From: Symsagittifera roscoffensis
Lineage: Eukaryota; Xenacoelomorpha; Acoela; Convolutidae
Direction of reading: 5' to 3'
NCBI RefSeq assembly: GCF_963678635.1
Contig: NC_087063.1
Coordinates: 13,271,006-13,335,005 of the forward strand
DNA length: 64,000 bases
Part shown: piece by piece, positions 42,316 to 52,800 of the stretch
Numbering within the stretch: position 1 is the stretch's first letter
Layout: every line of letters starts with the position of its first letter
Program-made: the position numbers and the translations under genes
Notes under the pieces: generated by a model
What the model was told of the DNA's origin: nothing
What the model saw: the letters and a program-made list of their open reading frames with translations, nothing else
Databases searched by the model: none

Positions 42316-43752
42316 CGGTTTTCATTTAGCTGTGTCAACGCAGGTACTTCCTTCATTAATGCATATTCGTACTCCTTTAGCCATAAATTGGCAAGAATGA
42401 CAGCAAGGGATGCACCCATTGCCAACCCATCCTTTTGTACGTACCATAAACCATTGCATTTGAAGTGCACCTTACTTACAGCCATGTTCAACAATTTCTT
42501 CATAGTTCCGCGTGCCAGTTTAGGAGGACTAGTTTGTTCGTACAGTTTCCTCAGTGCTATATCTATTGCCTCCTTTAGTGGGACATTAGTGTACAAACTT
42601 TTGACATCCAGGGAGATAATACTCTCATTATAGTCTAGATCTATGTTCTCTATGATCTCCCGAGCCATTTGTGTGTTTGTCTCAATGTTTGCCCCCTCAA
42701 TGTTGTCAAAAAATTTGGCCAAAGTTTTATTTAGATGTTCATATGAGCTCCCTGGCAGTGACAGTACGGGACGGAGAGGGGTTCCTTTCTTATGTACTTT
42801 AGCCAATCCATATAATCGAGCTGGCTGCCCTAACGTGGACCTAAGCCTACTATACAGTGCCTCATCAATCTCATCTTTTTTTTTCATGGCCAACAGTTCT
42901 TTGTTGATGTCTTTCTCAATTTTCATAACAACACTATCAGTTAAACCTGGTTTTTCGCTAAATTGTTCCGATTGCAGCAGCTCAGTTAGTTTAGCCTCAT
43001 ATGTCGTTTTCTTCATTACACAGAAGCCAACACCTTTATCGAATGGGACTGCCAAGAGACCATTGTCCTTCAAATACTTCCTGGCTTTCTCAATCCCTCT
43101 ATCCGACGGTGTTTGCCGCACACGTTTAGCGTATGATTTTGCAGCAGCTTCAATTTCACATAATTTTTCACGTGGTACGTTTTGCGATTTAAGCTCAGAT
43201 AAAAAATTATCAATGTCCGCAAGAAAGTGAAGTTCATTGAAACGATCCCTCACCGGGTGCTTTGGGCCAAAACCTAACACTTCATGAACCCACTTGGGTA
43301 GCTCAATGCCATCTAGTGCTCTGACCGATTTGTCATTCAATTTCATTAACGGTCTGTCCTGCCGCTCTGCTAGCTTTTTTAACTTCTTTTCATGTCTATC
43401 CTTGATGTCATGGATAGCAATTCTAGCCTGGAGCTTAAGATAAAATGCTATTGAGGGCCACCATTGTTCATCTATCCCTCTCCGCACTACCTCTCTTGCC
43501 TTAGCTAGATCATCGTCTATCTTCTTCTCTTCTGACCTTGCCTGATTTATCTCTGTTCTTAGGAGTTTTAATTGAAAGCTATGCACCGCTTGGTCCGAAA
43601 AAACCCCATTTTCTGGCACCCGAAATCTCAAAAAATCTGGTATTATGTCATTGCTTTGACATTTCCGTAAAAACTTCAATCGATGGAAATTGTTGTTTAA
43701 TTTATTTGAATACTTCAGGTAATTCAAAACTAATTTCAAAGTTTGTTTTTTC

Positions 43753-43871
43753 CTGAGTATCCATCTCAGCATCGGTGGGGGCAAAACTACGGCGGTCATT
43801 ATCCTGCAGGCCACGAGCACTTAAACTCATGCGGCTCTCAGCAGGATAATTCACACAGTAGATTCACTTAC
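43753..43871 (-). other. Probable spliceosomal intron in the PLE gene
   Basis: The donor GG|GTAAGT falls exactly where exon 1's frame would otherwise hit TAA (43870-43868). Two acceptors, CTGCAG|G (intron end 43804) and ACTCAG|G (intron end 43753), are both phase 2 like the donor and restore one continuous frame into RT. Intron length would be 68 or 119 nt. Confidence 0.6.
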
Positions 43872-44509
43872 CCAATCCGCGCCCTTTCAGCCGATGGTAG
43901 AGAGACGTCAGTCGTTGTTTCCTCTCTGCGTGCCTTCGCCTTGCGTCGTCCTTGTGATGGTTTCTGAGTCCGCGCTCTTATCTTTGAGAATATCCCGGGC
44001 AAGTTCTCTCTATGTGTCAGCACAACTCGCAATGACTTCAACTCAAGTTCGCTCGATTGATGAACTTCCAGGTATTGTCTCACCAAAGCGGGATCCTGCC
44101 TCTTGCCTCTCGAGATCAATTTCGTTGTTGGGACTATCAAGATCCCTGTACGCATCAGAGAATCAAAGATATCTGTCGTTCTGGTTCTTCTGCAATATAT
44201 AATCGCCTTAAACCGATGTCGCTTTGATTGCAAATACGTAATTAAATCGTCCAGAGGATAAAGCGTGTTGGCATTGGTTCGGTGTTTCGACAAACTGTTA
44301 TTCAATACGTCGTGCCAAAGAATTATCTCCTTGTCCACCAGAGGATGCTCTTCCAGAAGAGTCTGTATATTTTGTCTCTTCCTCACGGTATGAGGATTCA
44401 GCGATAATCCCGATTCAGCGTATACCAGTTCGTCCAGTTCCTCTTTCTCTGCTGGTCGTAAGGTATTCAAGCTATGAAATAGAGAGCTTGCAGCTACAAC
44501 CCATGCCAT

Positions 44510-44690
44510 TTTAACTCAAATGTAAGAAAACTCATTGTTAAGATGAGAAAAGAAAAAATAAAAATTAAGACTATTCTGAGAAAAATAAAAATGATCTAAA
44601 AATTTTTTGTTTGTATTTTTACAACAAACTTTTTAATCTATCATTCACTCTTCGCCGAGGTTATTTTTTTTCCAAAATTTAACAAAAAGT
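44510..44690 (-). other. PLE 5' untranslated segment
   Basis: AT-rich stretch between the pseudo-LTR and the first ATG; nothing else seen. Confidence 0.4.
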
Positions 44691-45012
44691 AGAATAAGAA
44701 TTTTTTAAAATTGTTAATTCAAACGTTTTCGCACATTTTGTGCATCGTCAGGATATAAAATTTTTTAATTACAATAAAATGATCAAAGATCATGTATGAA
44801 ATTCAAAAAGAACATGTTAGAAATTTTTAACCAATCACATTCTTACATCTGTTATTACGTAATCATTATTTCATCGATTATGACAATTTCCATACTTTTT
44901 TGTTACTTGAGTCATAATTTTTCGATTTGATGTTTTATCCAAACTGACATGTCAGTTTATTTTTTCAAAAATTGCAGTTTTTAGTCATGTTTAAACATGT
45001 ACTATAATTTTA
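44691..45012 (-). repeat. PLE pseudo-LTR, 5' copy
   Basis: Second copy of the 322-bp direct repeat; contains the second hammerhead core. Confidence 0.9.
44720..44752 (-). ncRNA. Hammerhead ribozyme core in PLE repeat, 5' copy
   Basis: Identical core to 40923-40955: CUGACGA, stem II GCACA/UGUGC, GAAA, ACGUUU. Two such ribozymes flanking one unit could release a unit-length RNA, as proposed for other PLEs. Confidence 0.65.
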
Positions 45013-45284
45013 TGGTACTATAATAAGAAAGAAGAAAAAAATAAAAGGAGAAAAGAAGAAAACTCTTTTACGCGTCTTCAATGACTCAACTCTACTGTTG
45101 AATGATGGCAAAGAATTTTTCCAAAAACGCTTTTAGGCTAATGATCTTTTTGGTGAATTCCCATAGGTTCCAATGTTCATAGGTTCCAAAATAAAACAAT
45201 AAGTCGCACAAGTTCCAAAATGTATCTTCTTGAGTTCTGATTGGTTGAAATTTGAGCCAACGAATTAATGGATTGATTGTTTAT

Positions 45285-45484
45285 TGTTCAACCAGCATAA
45301 ACTCAAGCTGCAGAATAGTGACCGCCACAGCCGCGCCAACGTGTTGCGAGCTTGCCACCAAAGGGTAGGACTCTATACCAAATTTAGAGCCGGTTATGGC
45401 GGCGACGCGCGCGTAGTGCGCCCACCGCCGACCTTAAACCGAGACGGTGCGTACCCACGGAGCCGCATTCCCGGATAGCCGAAA
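45285..45484. repeat. GC-rich block, inverted partner of 46305-46423
   Basis: This CpG-rich stretch ends gtacccacggagccgcattc then ccggatagccgaa (45450-45482). The reverse complement of 46381-46423 reads cccggagccgaatacc then cggatagccgaa. So a second, inner inverted repeat frames about 1 kb. Confidence 0.5.
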
Positions 45485-45779
45485 AAACTAAATACCTCCG
45501 GTTTTATTTAAATTAAATCAGAAAACTGTTCACTAAATTGAGGCGCATTTTGATTGGACAAAAAATTTTGCAGCCTGTTATAGCTAACAAAATTCCGAAC
45601 ATTTTTAAGAGATTTGATTGGCTAATACTTTTACTCTCATTGAATTAATTAACAGCAAAAGTCCGACTACTACAGGAATTTGACCCCTTCAACAACCAAA
45701 GCAGAGGAAATTCTCGAGGGGGGATTTTCAAAAAAGGGATTCGACCCCCCCCCCCCAAAAATCCGCTACAGAACCAAAG

Positions 45780-45970
45780 CAGGGGCGGATTTAGGGGGGG
45801 TGGGGTGGCGTTTGCTCTCAGGATTCGAGGCGATTCGACCCCTTGCCGACATATATGGCGCCAATATATTAATCAAAATTTTCCAAAAAGTGCCTAAAAA
45901 CGCTTTTTTGGACTGTTTTTTAAAGCATTTGTCCCCCTCCCCCCTCGAGAAAATCCTAGATCCGCCCCTG
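45780..45970. mobile_element. hAT-type MITE
   Basis: The 191-bp unit begins CAGGGGCGGATTTAG and ends CTAGATCCGCCCCTG, the 15-bp terminal inverted repeat pattern typical of hAT elements. No coding capacity. An 8-bp target duplication is not evident, so the edges may have decayed or been replaced. Confidence 0.65.
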
Positions 45971-46125
45971 CATTAACATTATAATCGTTTATAATTTCGG
46001 TTGGGGGGCCCTTAATAGTTTTTTTTGTTTGTCGGGAGGGGGGCATGGTGGGGTAAATGTGCGTAGGGGTTATGGGTAATTGGGAGCAGGGGAAGGGAGT
46101 GGGAAGGAAGGATGAACGGACTAAG

Positions 46126-46163
46126 CGTGTGTGTGTGTGTGTGTGTGTGTGGGGGGGGGGGGG
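46126..46163. repeat. (GT)n microsatellite followed by poly(G)
   Basis: A run of about 13 GT dinucleotides leads directly into about 12 Gs. Confidence 0.95.
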
Positions 46164-46304
46164 TAGAGAAAAAGGGTATTCGAAATAAGAAAACAATGTT
46201 TTTAAGTAAGTTTGTAGGATTTCTTCAGTATTCCCTTCCTATGGTACCACTAAGAAATGGGTAAGAGGGGTAGAAGGGAGGGGGTAAATGTTAAGTAGAT
46301 CCAA

Positions 46305-46402
46305 AATTTCGGCTATCCGGGAACGAATTTATTTTTCGGCTATCCGGGAACGAATTTGTTTTTCGGCTATCCGGGAACGAAATTATTTTTCGGCTATCCG
46401 GG
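46305..46402. repeat. 27-bp tandem repeat, about 3.5 copies
   Basis: Unit cggctatccgggaacgaatt plus a T-rich spacer occurs three times, then a partial fourth (cggctatccgggtattcggc). It is the expanded form of the single motif at 45467-45484 in inverted orientation. Confidence 0.9.
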
Positions 46403-46441
46403 TATTCGGCTCCGGGACACGCCACCACCGAGACTCGGCTA

Positions 46442-47344
46442 TGTGCCAGTCGGTCATATTTGGAAGTTTGACCTTGAGAGAAGCAAAAAACACTTGATTT
46501 TGGAGTGAAATTTAATTTTTCAAAATTTCGAATGGAACCTGTCATGCACGATTTTCTCGTGAGAACTGAAAATCAGAACAATTTCAGAACAATTGAGTAA
46601 CAATCGCGGGAAAGTTGCTAGAAAAATTGGTGGGAAATTGCTATTCGCAATTTCGAAAGCAATAATAACCTAGAGTAGAGCTGTCCCATCTGTGACAGAG
46701 ACGAGAGCATTCCCTCGAGTTGGATTATTACGATTGGAATACTATTATTGACTGGACCAGAGTGAACCTTCGGTGGAAAGGTGGACAGCTAGAGTGTCCC
46801 AATGGTTCACGAGAACTTGCAGTCTAGAGTAAAAACTTGTTCTTGTTGTTAAAACTGACTGACATTAAACTCATATTAGTTACTTTATTAATTCTTGAGT
46901 TGTTTACCGACTTATTTACTTCCTGGTTCTTGAGCGTGCTACAATGTGAGTACTTAATTTAAATTCCTAGAGTGTGTTTTATAATTGTTATGTTGAGGTA
47001 AGGCGAGTTTTAGGTTGATCCATCTGAAATGGATCAAAGTTCCACTGTCTAATAAAAAGTAACTTAACGGATTGTTCCAACCCGGTTTTTAACGGCGTTC
47101 ATGTATTTTGGGTATCTAGAGACCTAAGTATGGGGACGTTTCTAATTCTAGAGTGGGGGGATATTTTAGTAGTAGCCTTTAAGCTGTAACGGGTCGTAGT
47201 CTCATGTCACAAGCGAACCGAACTGGCTCCGACCGTTCTTGAGGTAGAAAAACACAAGAGATAGTGTCCCTGACCCTTGAGCCAGTGGTTATAGGGCCTA
47301 TTTTTCTTAAGCCTCATGTGTGACTGCAGTAGACGAATGTTACA
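46442..47344 (+). repeat. 5' LTR of element C
   Basis: Starts TGTGCCAGTC, ends GAATGTTACA. Every line compared is the same as in 62466-63368. An AATAAA at 47051-47056 may serve as polyadenylation signal. Confidence 0.95.
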
Positions 47345-47355
47345 TAGTGTTTTTA

Positions 47356-47370
47356 TGGCGCTCCTGGGTG
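47356..47370 (+). promoter_or_regulatory. Primer binding site of element C
   Basis: TGGCGCTCCTGGGTG starts 11 nt after the LTR end; identical to the PBS of element B. Confidence 0.7.
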
Positions 47371-47840
47371 TTTACGACATCAAGACTACGGAGTCGAACC
47401 CACTTGAGACAGCTTCGGGCTGAATGCCCATTCTAGAGTACCGGCGGTACGGTTCGACAGGAACGTGCAAACCTTCCGGTTGTACCGTGATAGCTTTTTA
47501 AGAAAACTCGAGAAAATTTCCTGGTACGCTCTCCGAACGAGGCTTAGCTAACCGAGTAAAGGGGGGCAACTAGGGGGACAAAAACACGAGCAAAAAGACA
47601 AAAAGCAAAACAAAAACCAAAAAAGAATAGAAAAAGGAACAAAAACCATAAAACGAAAAAAGACAGTGACTTTGACACCAGATTAGTTGGATCAAACCTT
47701 TATATTAATTAAATAGTATACCCATACTGTTTTACAAGTTCGATCGTTTCGATCAACCTAGCAATTTAAACCAGTAAACTGAATAAAGTGCCCGAATTGG
47801 GGCGTCGTCAAGGGTTTTCAGATAGCTTGGAACTTAGCTG

Positions 47841-48029
47841 GACCAATAGGAGACTTGACTGGAAGAGGTGACCAGCCGAGTGGGAAAGTGGTTCAGGGAC
47901 ACTTGAGCTGAACCAATAGGAGACTTGACTGGAAGAGGTGACCAGCCGAGTGGGAAAGTGGTTCAGGGACACTTGAGCTGAACCAATAGGAGACTGGACT
48001 GGAACAGGTGACCAGTCGAGTGGGAAAGC
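47841..48029. repeat. 70-bp tandem repeat, about 2.7 copies
   Basis: ccaataggagacttgactgg begins copies at about 47843, 47913 and 47983; copies are nearly identical. Confidence 0.95.
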
Positions 48030-48857
48030 AGCCAAGAAGGATTTGGCAATTCTCGAGTTCTCAAGTTGGGCAGAACGGGTATCGTTAGAATCCACATTAC
48101 ATTATAGGAGATAAGTGTAAAATTGGATAAGCGAAATCCCCCAGTTTTGAGAACGTTTTTACTTGAGCAGGCCTGGAAACAGGTCTACGGTTTTCTCTTG
48201 AGAGGTTTAGCACCCGGCGCTTAAAGTAATTTTTAGGCTTAAGAAGGGGGGCTAGAAAGGGGGGAGGTTAGAAGGGGGACTGGTTAAGTTAGAGGTTGGC
48301 GGTTGTAAATTGTAAAAAGGGGGAAATTAGAGTAACTAATTAGTCGACATCGTTGACTTAGTTACATTAGAAATTAACACGCGTTGGTAATATTAGGTGG
48401 AGATCCAAAATTCAACTCGAGTTAAGACTGGTACGCTGGTTGGTTTGGTAGGGGGGACCGGATATAGACAGCTTTTGTGATACCCCATAAGATCACTAGT
48501 GGGGGGAGGAAAACGCGTGGCAATTAGGTACCAGACATTTTTTTTTAGACGAAAGGTAGACATTGGTCACCTTTAAATTTTAGGTGGGCTCATTTTTCTG
48601 TTTTTATTATTTTTCTTACTTAAAATTTTTGTTGCATTTTATTGAGGATTTGTGTTTGGTTTTATACGAACAGGTGATCACAAGATACCTGCGCACCTAC
48701 ATTGAAATAGAAACAACCAAAAAGAAGAGGGGGGTCAGCATTTGGCTTTTAAGAAAATTTTACTAGAGCTTGAGTGGTGGTACAAGGTACGGTGATTCAA
48801 GAAGACCCTACAACGAGGAAGACACTCCGTGACGAGTATTGGGACAAGACCGAAGAA

Positions 48858-49546
48858 GTCTTGGGACAGAGCAGTCTTGGGATAGTGGTCTTGGGACAGG
48901 GTCTTGGGACAGTGGTCTTGGGACAGGGTCTTGGGACAGTGGTCTTGGGACAGGGTCTTGGGACAGTGGTCTTGGGACAGTGGTCTTGGGACAGGGTCTT
49001 GGGACAGGGTCTTGGGACAGTGGTCTTGGGACAGGGTCTTGGGACAGTGGTCTTGGGACAGTGGTCTTGGGACGGGGTCTTGGGACAGGGTCTTGGGACA
49101 GGGTCTTGGGACAGTGGTCTTGGGACAGGGTCTTGGGACAGGGGTCTTGGGACAGTGGTCTTGGGACAGGGGTCTTGGGACAGGGTCTTGGGACAGTGGT
49201 CTTGGGACAGTGGTCTTGGGACACTAGTCTTGGGACACCAGTCTTGGGACACCAGCCTTGGGACACTGGTCTTGGGACACTACCCTTGGGACACTAGTCT
49301 TGGGACAGTAGTCTTGGGACACTAGCCTTGGGACACTAGTCTTGGGACAGTAGTCTTGGGACACTAGCCTTGGGACACTGGTCTTGGGACACTACCCTTG
49401 GGACAGTAGTCTTGGGACACTAGCCTTGGGACACTGGTCTTGGGACACTACCCTTGGGACACTAGTCTTGGGACAGTAGTCTTGGGACACTAGTCTTGGT
49501 ACATTAGTCTTGGAACAGTGGCCTTGGTACAAGGGTCTTAGGACAC
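48858..49546. repeat. Minisatellite of 13-15 bp units (gtcttgggacag...)
   Basis: Roughly 48 tandem units of gtcttgggacaggg, gtcttgggacagtg or gtcttgggacactag types. The left half is mostly 13/14-mers with agg/agtg ends; the right half shifts to acactag, acagtag and acactacc variants, so the array has internal higher-order structure. It ends about 280 bp before gag. Confidence 0.97.
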
Positions 49547-49826
49547 TAGCGGAGAGTACTGTGATAGTGACGAATAGTCTTGGGACGGTAAAGAAATTGA
49601 AGTCAAATTCCAACAAGTGCGTTTTAAGACAGAATAAGACAAATCGAAATAGGTAGGGTTGAGACCAAATTAAGGAAAATTTTTCGGAGGTTTTAGAAAG
49701 AGAATTGGATAAGGTTTTTAACACGTTGTACAGAGTTTGTTACCACAAAAAAAATATTTTTTTACCCTTAGAATAGAATCGTGTATATAATAAAATTGTA
49801 AATAGAAGCAGTTGTAAATAGAAATA

Positions 49827-52800
49827 ATGAGGCGGAGTAGGGTACCGGTGCTCGAAAAAAGGTCAAGTGGATCAAACACGAAATATAATTCATCGCTGCG
49901 CGGAACGACATCAACGGGCCCAAAGATAACGAAGACGAACTTTTCAGTTAACATGGTCAGCACAAGGAGTACAGCGGAGAACAGGGCGAAAGAGGGCACG
50001 GAGGGGGAGCGAGTAGAACCCACCATCGAGATTGATCTAGAGACACCCGATCAAAGTGTGGATGAAACAAGGAAGATGGCGACAGAGTCAACTCCAATGC
50101 CCAATGCAGAGGAACCGAACCAGAAACCCATAGAGTTCTCACCGATAGATGACGCGGAAGATGCAATAGGCAACACCGAAGAAACGGTGAAAGAAGACTC
50201 TCAAGTAAAGAGGACATCTTTTACGGAAAAATTGGGAATAATGTTCGGAATAAAATCAAAAGAAAACGTGACTGAAGAACCAAAAGCAGAAAGAGCACGA
50301 ACATTTGGGACAGTGAGCACGAAGACCTCAGAAGCCAATCCAAGAGAGGAACAAGCTAAAGCAGAGGCTACGGCCGAAGAGAGACCGACAGCTGACCATG
50401 AAGAGACTACCATTGAGCTGGGTGACTTGTTGGCGAAATTAAATCAGATTGACAAAAGACTTAAGCACAGTGAAGAAGACAGAGAGGTGATAAAAAAGGA
50501 GATAAGATACAACAAGCACGAGTATCTAGACAGTTATTTTAACCTAGCTAAGGCAACAGATGAGAGACTCAAGGAAATGTCAGATAAGGTAGAAGCCACC
50601 AATGAAGAACGAGAAAAGAACATCAAAACAGACATGCAACAGTTGAAGAACCGATATGATGATGTCAACAGCCAATTAGGGAGCCTGGAAAGGAGAATGG
50701 ACACAATGAGCAAGAGTCAAGCCGAGAGTTCGTGTGCAATACAGGCGAAGTTGGATGCAATCTTGAGAGGTTCTACTCCACAAGAAAGACCGGCAGCGGA
50801 TCGTACGCAAAGCACCAGAGTTGACTTTGTAGAACCACAAAGGAACAAACGGCAATCGACACCGTTGCCCTTAACCAGGGATACAATAAGCATAGCACCA
50901 ACAGCTGCGAAAACAATAATGAAGAATGGAACGTCGAATACAACGACTGCTCCGGGAGATTCAACAGCTAACAGCAACACAGGACCGGATGCTATGACAT
51001 GGGCCAGCACTTGGGAGATGATGAACAGGACTCTAGAAGCCTTCGCCACGAGGAACACTGACTCGAGCGACAGGAGAGAGGGAAAATCAAGAAAGACATT
51101 CAAGAAGCCAAAAGAATTCAAGGACGACTCCGATGGATGCATTGACACTTGGGTGGAAGTGATGAGATTACATCTAGAACAAGACAACTTGAGTGACGAA
51201 AGACAAGCATGTACAGCCATACTGAGCAACTTGGAAGGAACGGCATTAAAATGCGTGGTCGCAAAGAAGGAGGAAGAACGCGACACCGCGGACAAGATCT
51301 TCGAGATATTGCTGAATCGATTCGGGTCAGGCATGAAGGGTCACCAAGCGATGATGCGATTTGAAAAGAGAAGGCAGAGGGACGACGAGTCAATAGATCG
51401 GTTCCTAGATGACCTCGAGAGCTTGAGAAGGAGGAGTGACCCAGAGGAGTCGACAAATAGACGGAACTTTAGCATTGCCTCGAAGTTCATCGATGGGGTG
51501 AAAAGTGATGACTTAAGGACAATGTTAGCAACATACTACACATTGTCGAAGGACAGCGCACCCACCCCAGAAGAAATGAGACAGAAATCAAGAGAATACA
51601 TGCTGATGAAACCTAAGAAGTACTCATATTCCGAAAACAGGAACACGCAAGGGGGAAGCCAACCCCAGAGGTCATCATGGTACAAACCTAGAGATGATAT
51701 GGACAAGCGCAGATCATGCGCGAACTGCGGGTCAGCGGATCATCATGTGGCTGACTGCACAACGTACAAACAAGGCATGAAGAGCCTAGGTTATGCACCG
51801 GATGAAGAGGATATGAGCCAGATGGAGTACTATAATGGCTTAATCATCAAGATAGGCGCCAGATGCTTCTTCTGTAACCAGGAGGGGCACTTCAGAATGG
51901 ATTGTCCCTTGTTCTGGGAAGCGGTCAAGGACCAGAATCACCCCAAACATAAGTTGGCATTAGCGGCGGTGCAGAATCAGCGGAACAGGCAAAACGAGTT
52001 TGAATCTAGGAACTTGGGGGCACCAAACACCGAATTGCCGACGAAGACAGTGAAAGCTGTTACACATGTTAGCGGTGCGTTAGAGTCCGCGGCCGGAAGC
52101 TCTCTAGAGATAAATTATGAGAAAGCGGCGACGGAAGCAATTGCCAAAGTGAAACAAGATCTGGCTGCGAAAGAAATAGAGCAACGACTAAAGTTGGAGA
52201 TCGAAAGACAGAATTTTAACGAAGCATTAACCGGATCGAACTCAATACCAGAGGCTAGAACGGGCTCAATGAAGACCGGGAATTGTAACACCGTGAAAAT
52301 GGTGACAGGTAAACCTTTTGGAATATCGAAAATCGGAGCAAGAATAATGTCGATAATCACAGTGGGCGGACACGAGGTAACCAGAAACTTGAGCGAGCCG
52401 AGCGACCAGACGATAATGCACATTGACGTGTATGCAGATTACTTGAGTGGAATAAGTCCACAAACGACTTCTCGAGCGCTCAGGGCACTACTCACGAGAG
52501 GGGGCAGCAAATCGGTACGTGTTGATAATAGGTACACTGAAGCTTATGGTCCACACGAGGTCATGCTAAATATAGATGGAATCAACATCTATACCAAGAC
52601 GATGATAACATGCGACGAAGACCTAATTGGACAAATCTATGTAGGGAAAGAAGAATTGAAAGTAAGATCGATTGGACACTGTGCTATGCTCGAAGAAGAT
52701 GCAATGCACATCGGGACGGAAGCAGACGTGACAGGGCACGTGCTAGACATAAATGGCAAAAAGACTCAGTTACGTGGATTACTTGACACGGGAGCAGTCT

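Larger units (their letters stand above)
41205..44509 (-). pseudogene. PLE reverse transcriptase-GIY-YIG gene with inserted PHD finger; frameshifted
   Basis: Exon 1 (44509-43872, ATG start) encodes about 213 residues (HSLNTLRPAEKEELDEL onward). The main frame (43820-41796) has no ATG at its start, which fits splicing. It carries PLE RT motifs: PARLYGLAKVHKKGTPLRPV, SLDVKSLYTNVPL (motif A), KDGLAMGASLAVILANLWL (motif B) and LRYVDDMV (motif C). Between B and C, near residues 505-556, lies a complete C4HC3 PHD finger: CPDC, CEAC, WYHLKC, WYCKRC. The EN part (41615-41205) has VVYKLTCSGCNSTYVGQTVR, a GIY-YIG nuclease variant. A frameshift near 41810-41820 separates RT from KINKEQWVDN, and another near 41590 separates that from EN, so full-length enzyme cannot be made. 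Role: target-primed retrotransposition. Confidence 0.88.
40894..45012 (-). mobile_element. Penelope-like element (PLE) with pseudo-LTRs
   Basis: A 322-bp direct repeat (40894-41215 and 44691-45012, about five differences seen) flanks a minus-strand gene for RT plus GIY-YIG endonuclease. Direct pseudo-LTRs, a C-terminal GIY-YIG domain, hammerhead ribozyme motifs and introns are established features of the PLE class. A possible target duplication (ataagaaagaa at 40887-40897 and 45023-45033) overlaps the repeat edge. The copy carries two frameshifts, so it looks inactive although the repeats are about 98% alike. A much older relative lies at 23400-24345. Confidence 0.88.
47371..49826 (+). other. 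Leader of element C
   Basis: About 2.5 kb without a convincing gene. It includes an A-rich stretch (47580-47670), a 70-bp tandem repeat, and the cttgggacag minisatellite. Frames that run through the minisatellite are repeat by-products. Packaging or dimerisation signals are likely here but not identifiable. Confidence 0.6.

Noticed and set aside
48774-49325. Long frames on both strands through the cttgggacag array (for example VLGQGLGT and PRPLSQD repeats)
   Set aside because: The repeat unit lacks stops in most frames, so frames stay open by composition alone. The arrangement gives no independent sign of coding.
48858-49546. CRISPR-like repeat array
   Set aside because: Units are 13-15 bp in direct succession with no unique spacers and lie inside a eukaryotic retroelement.
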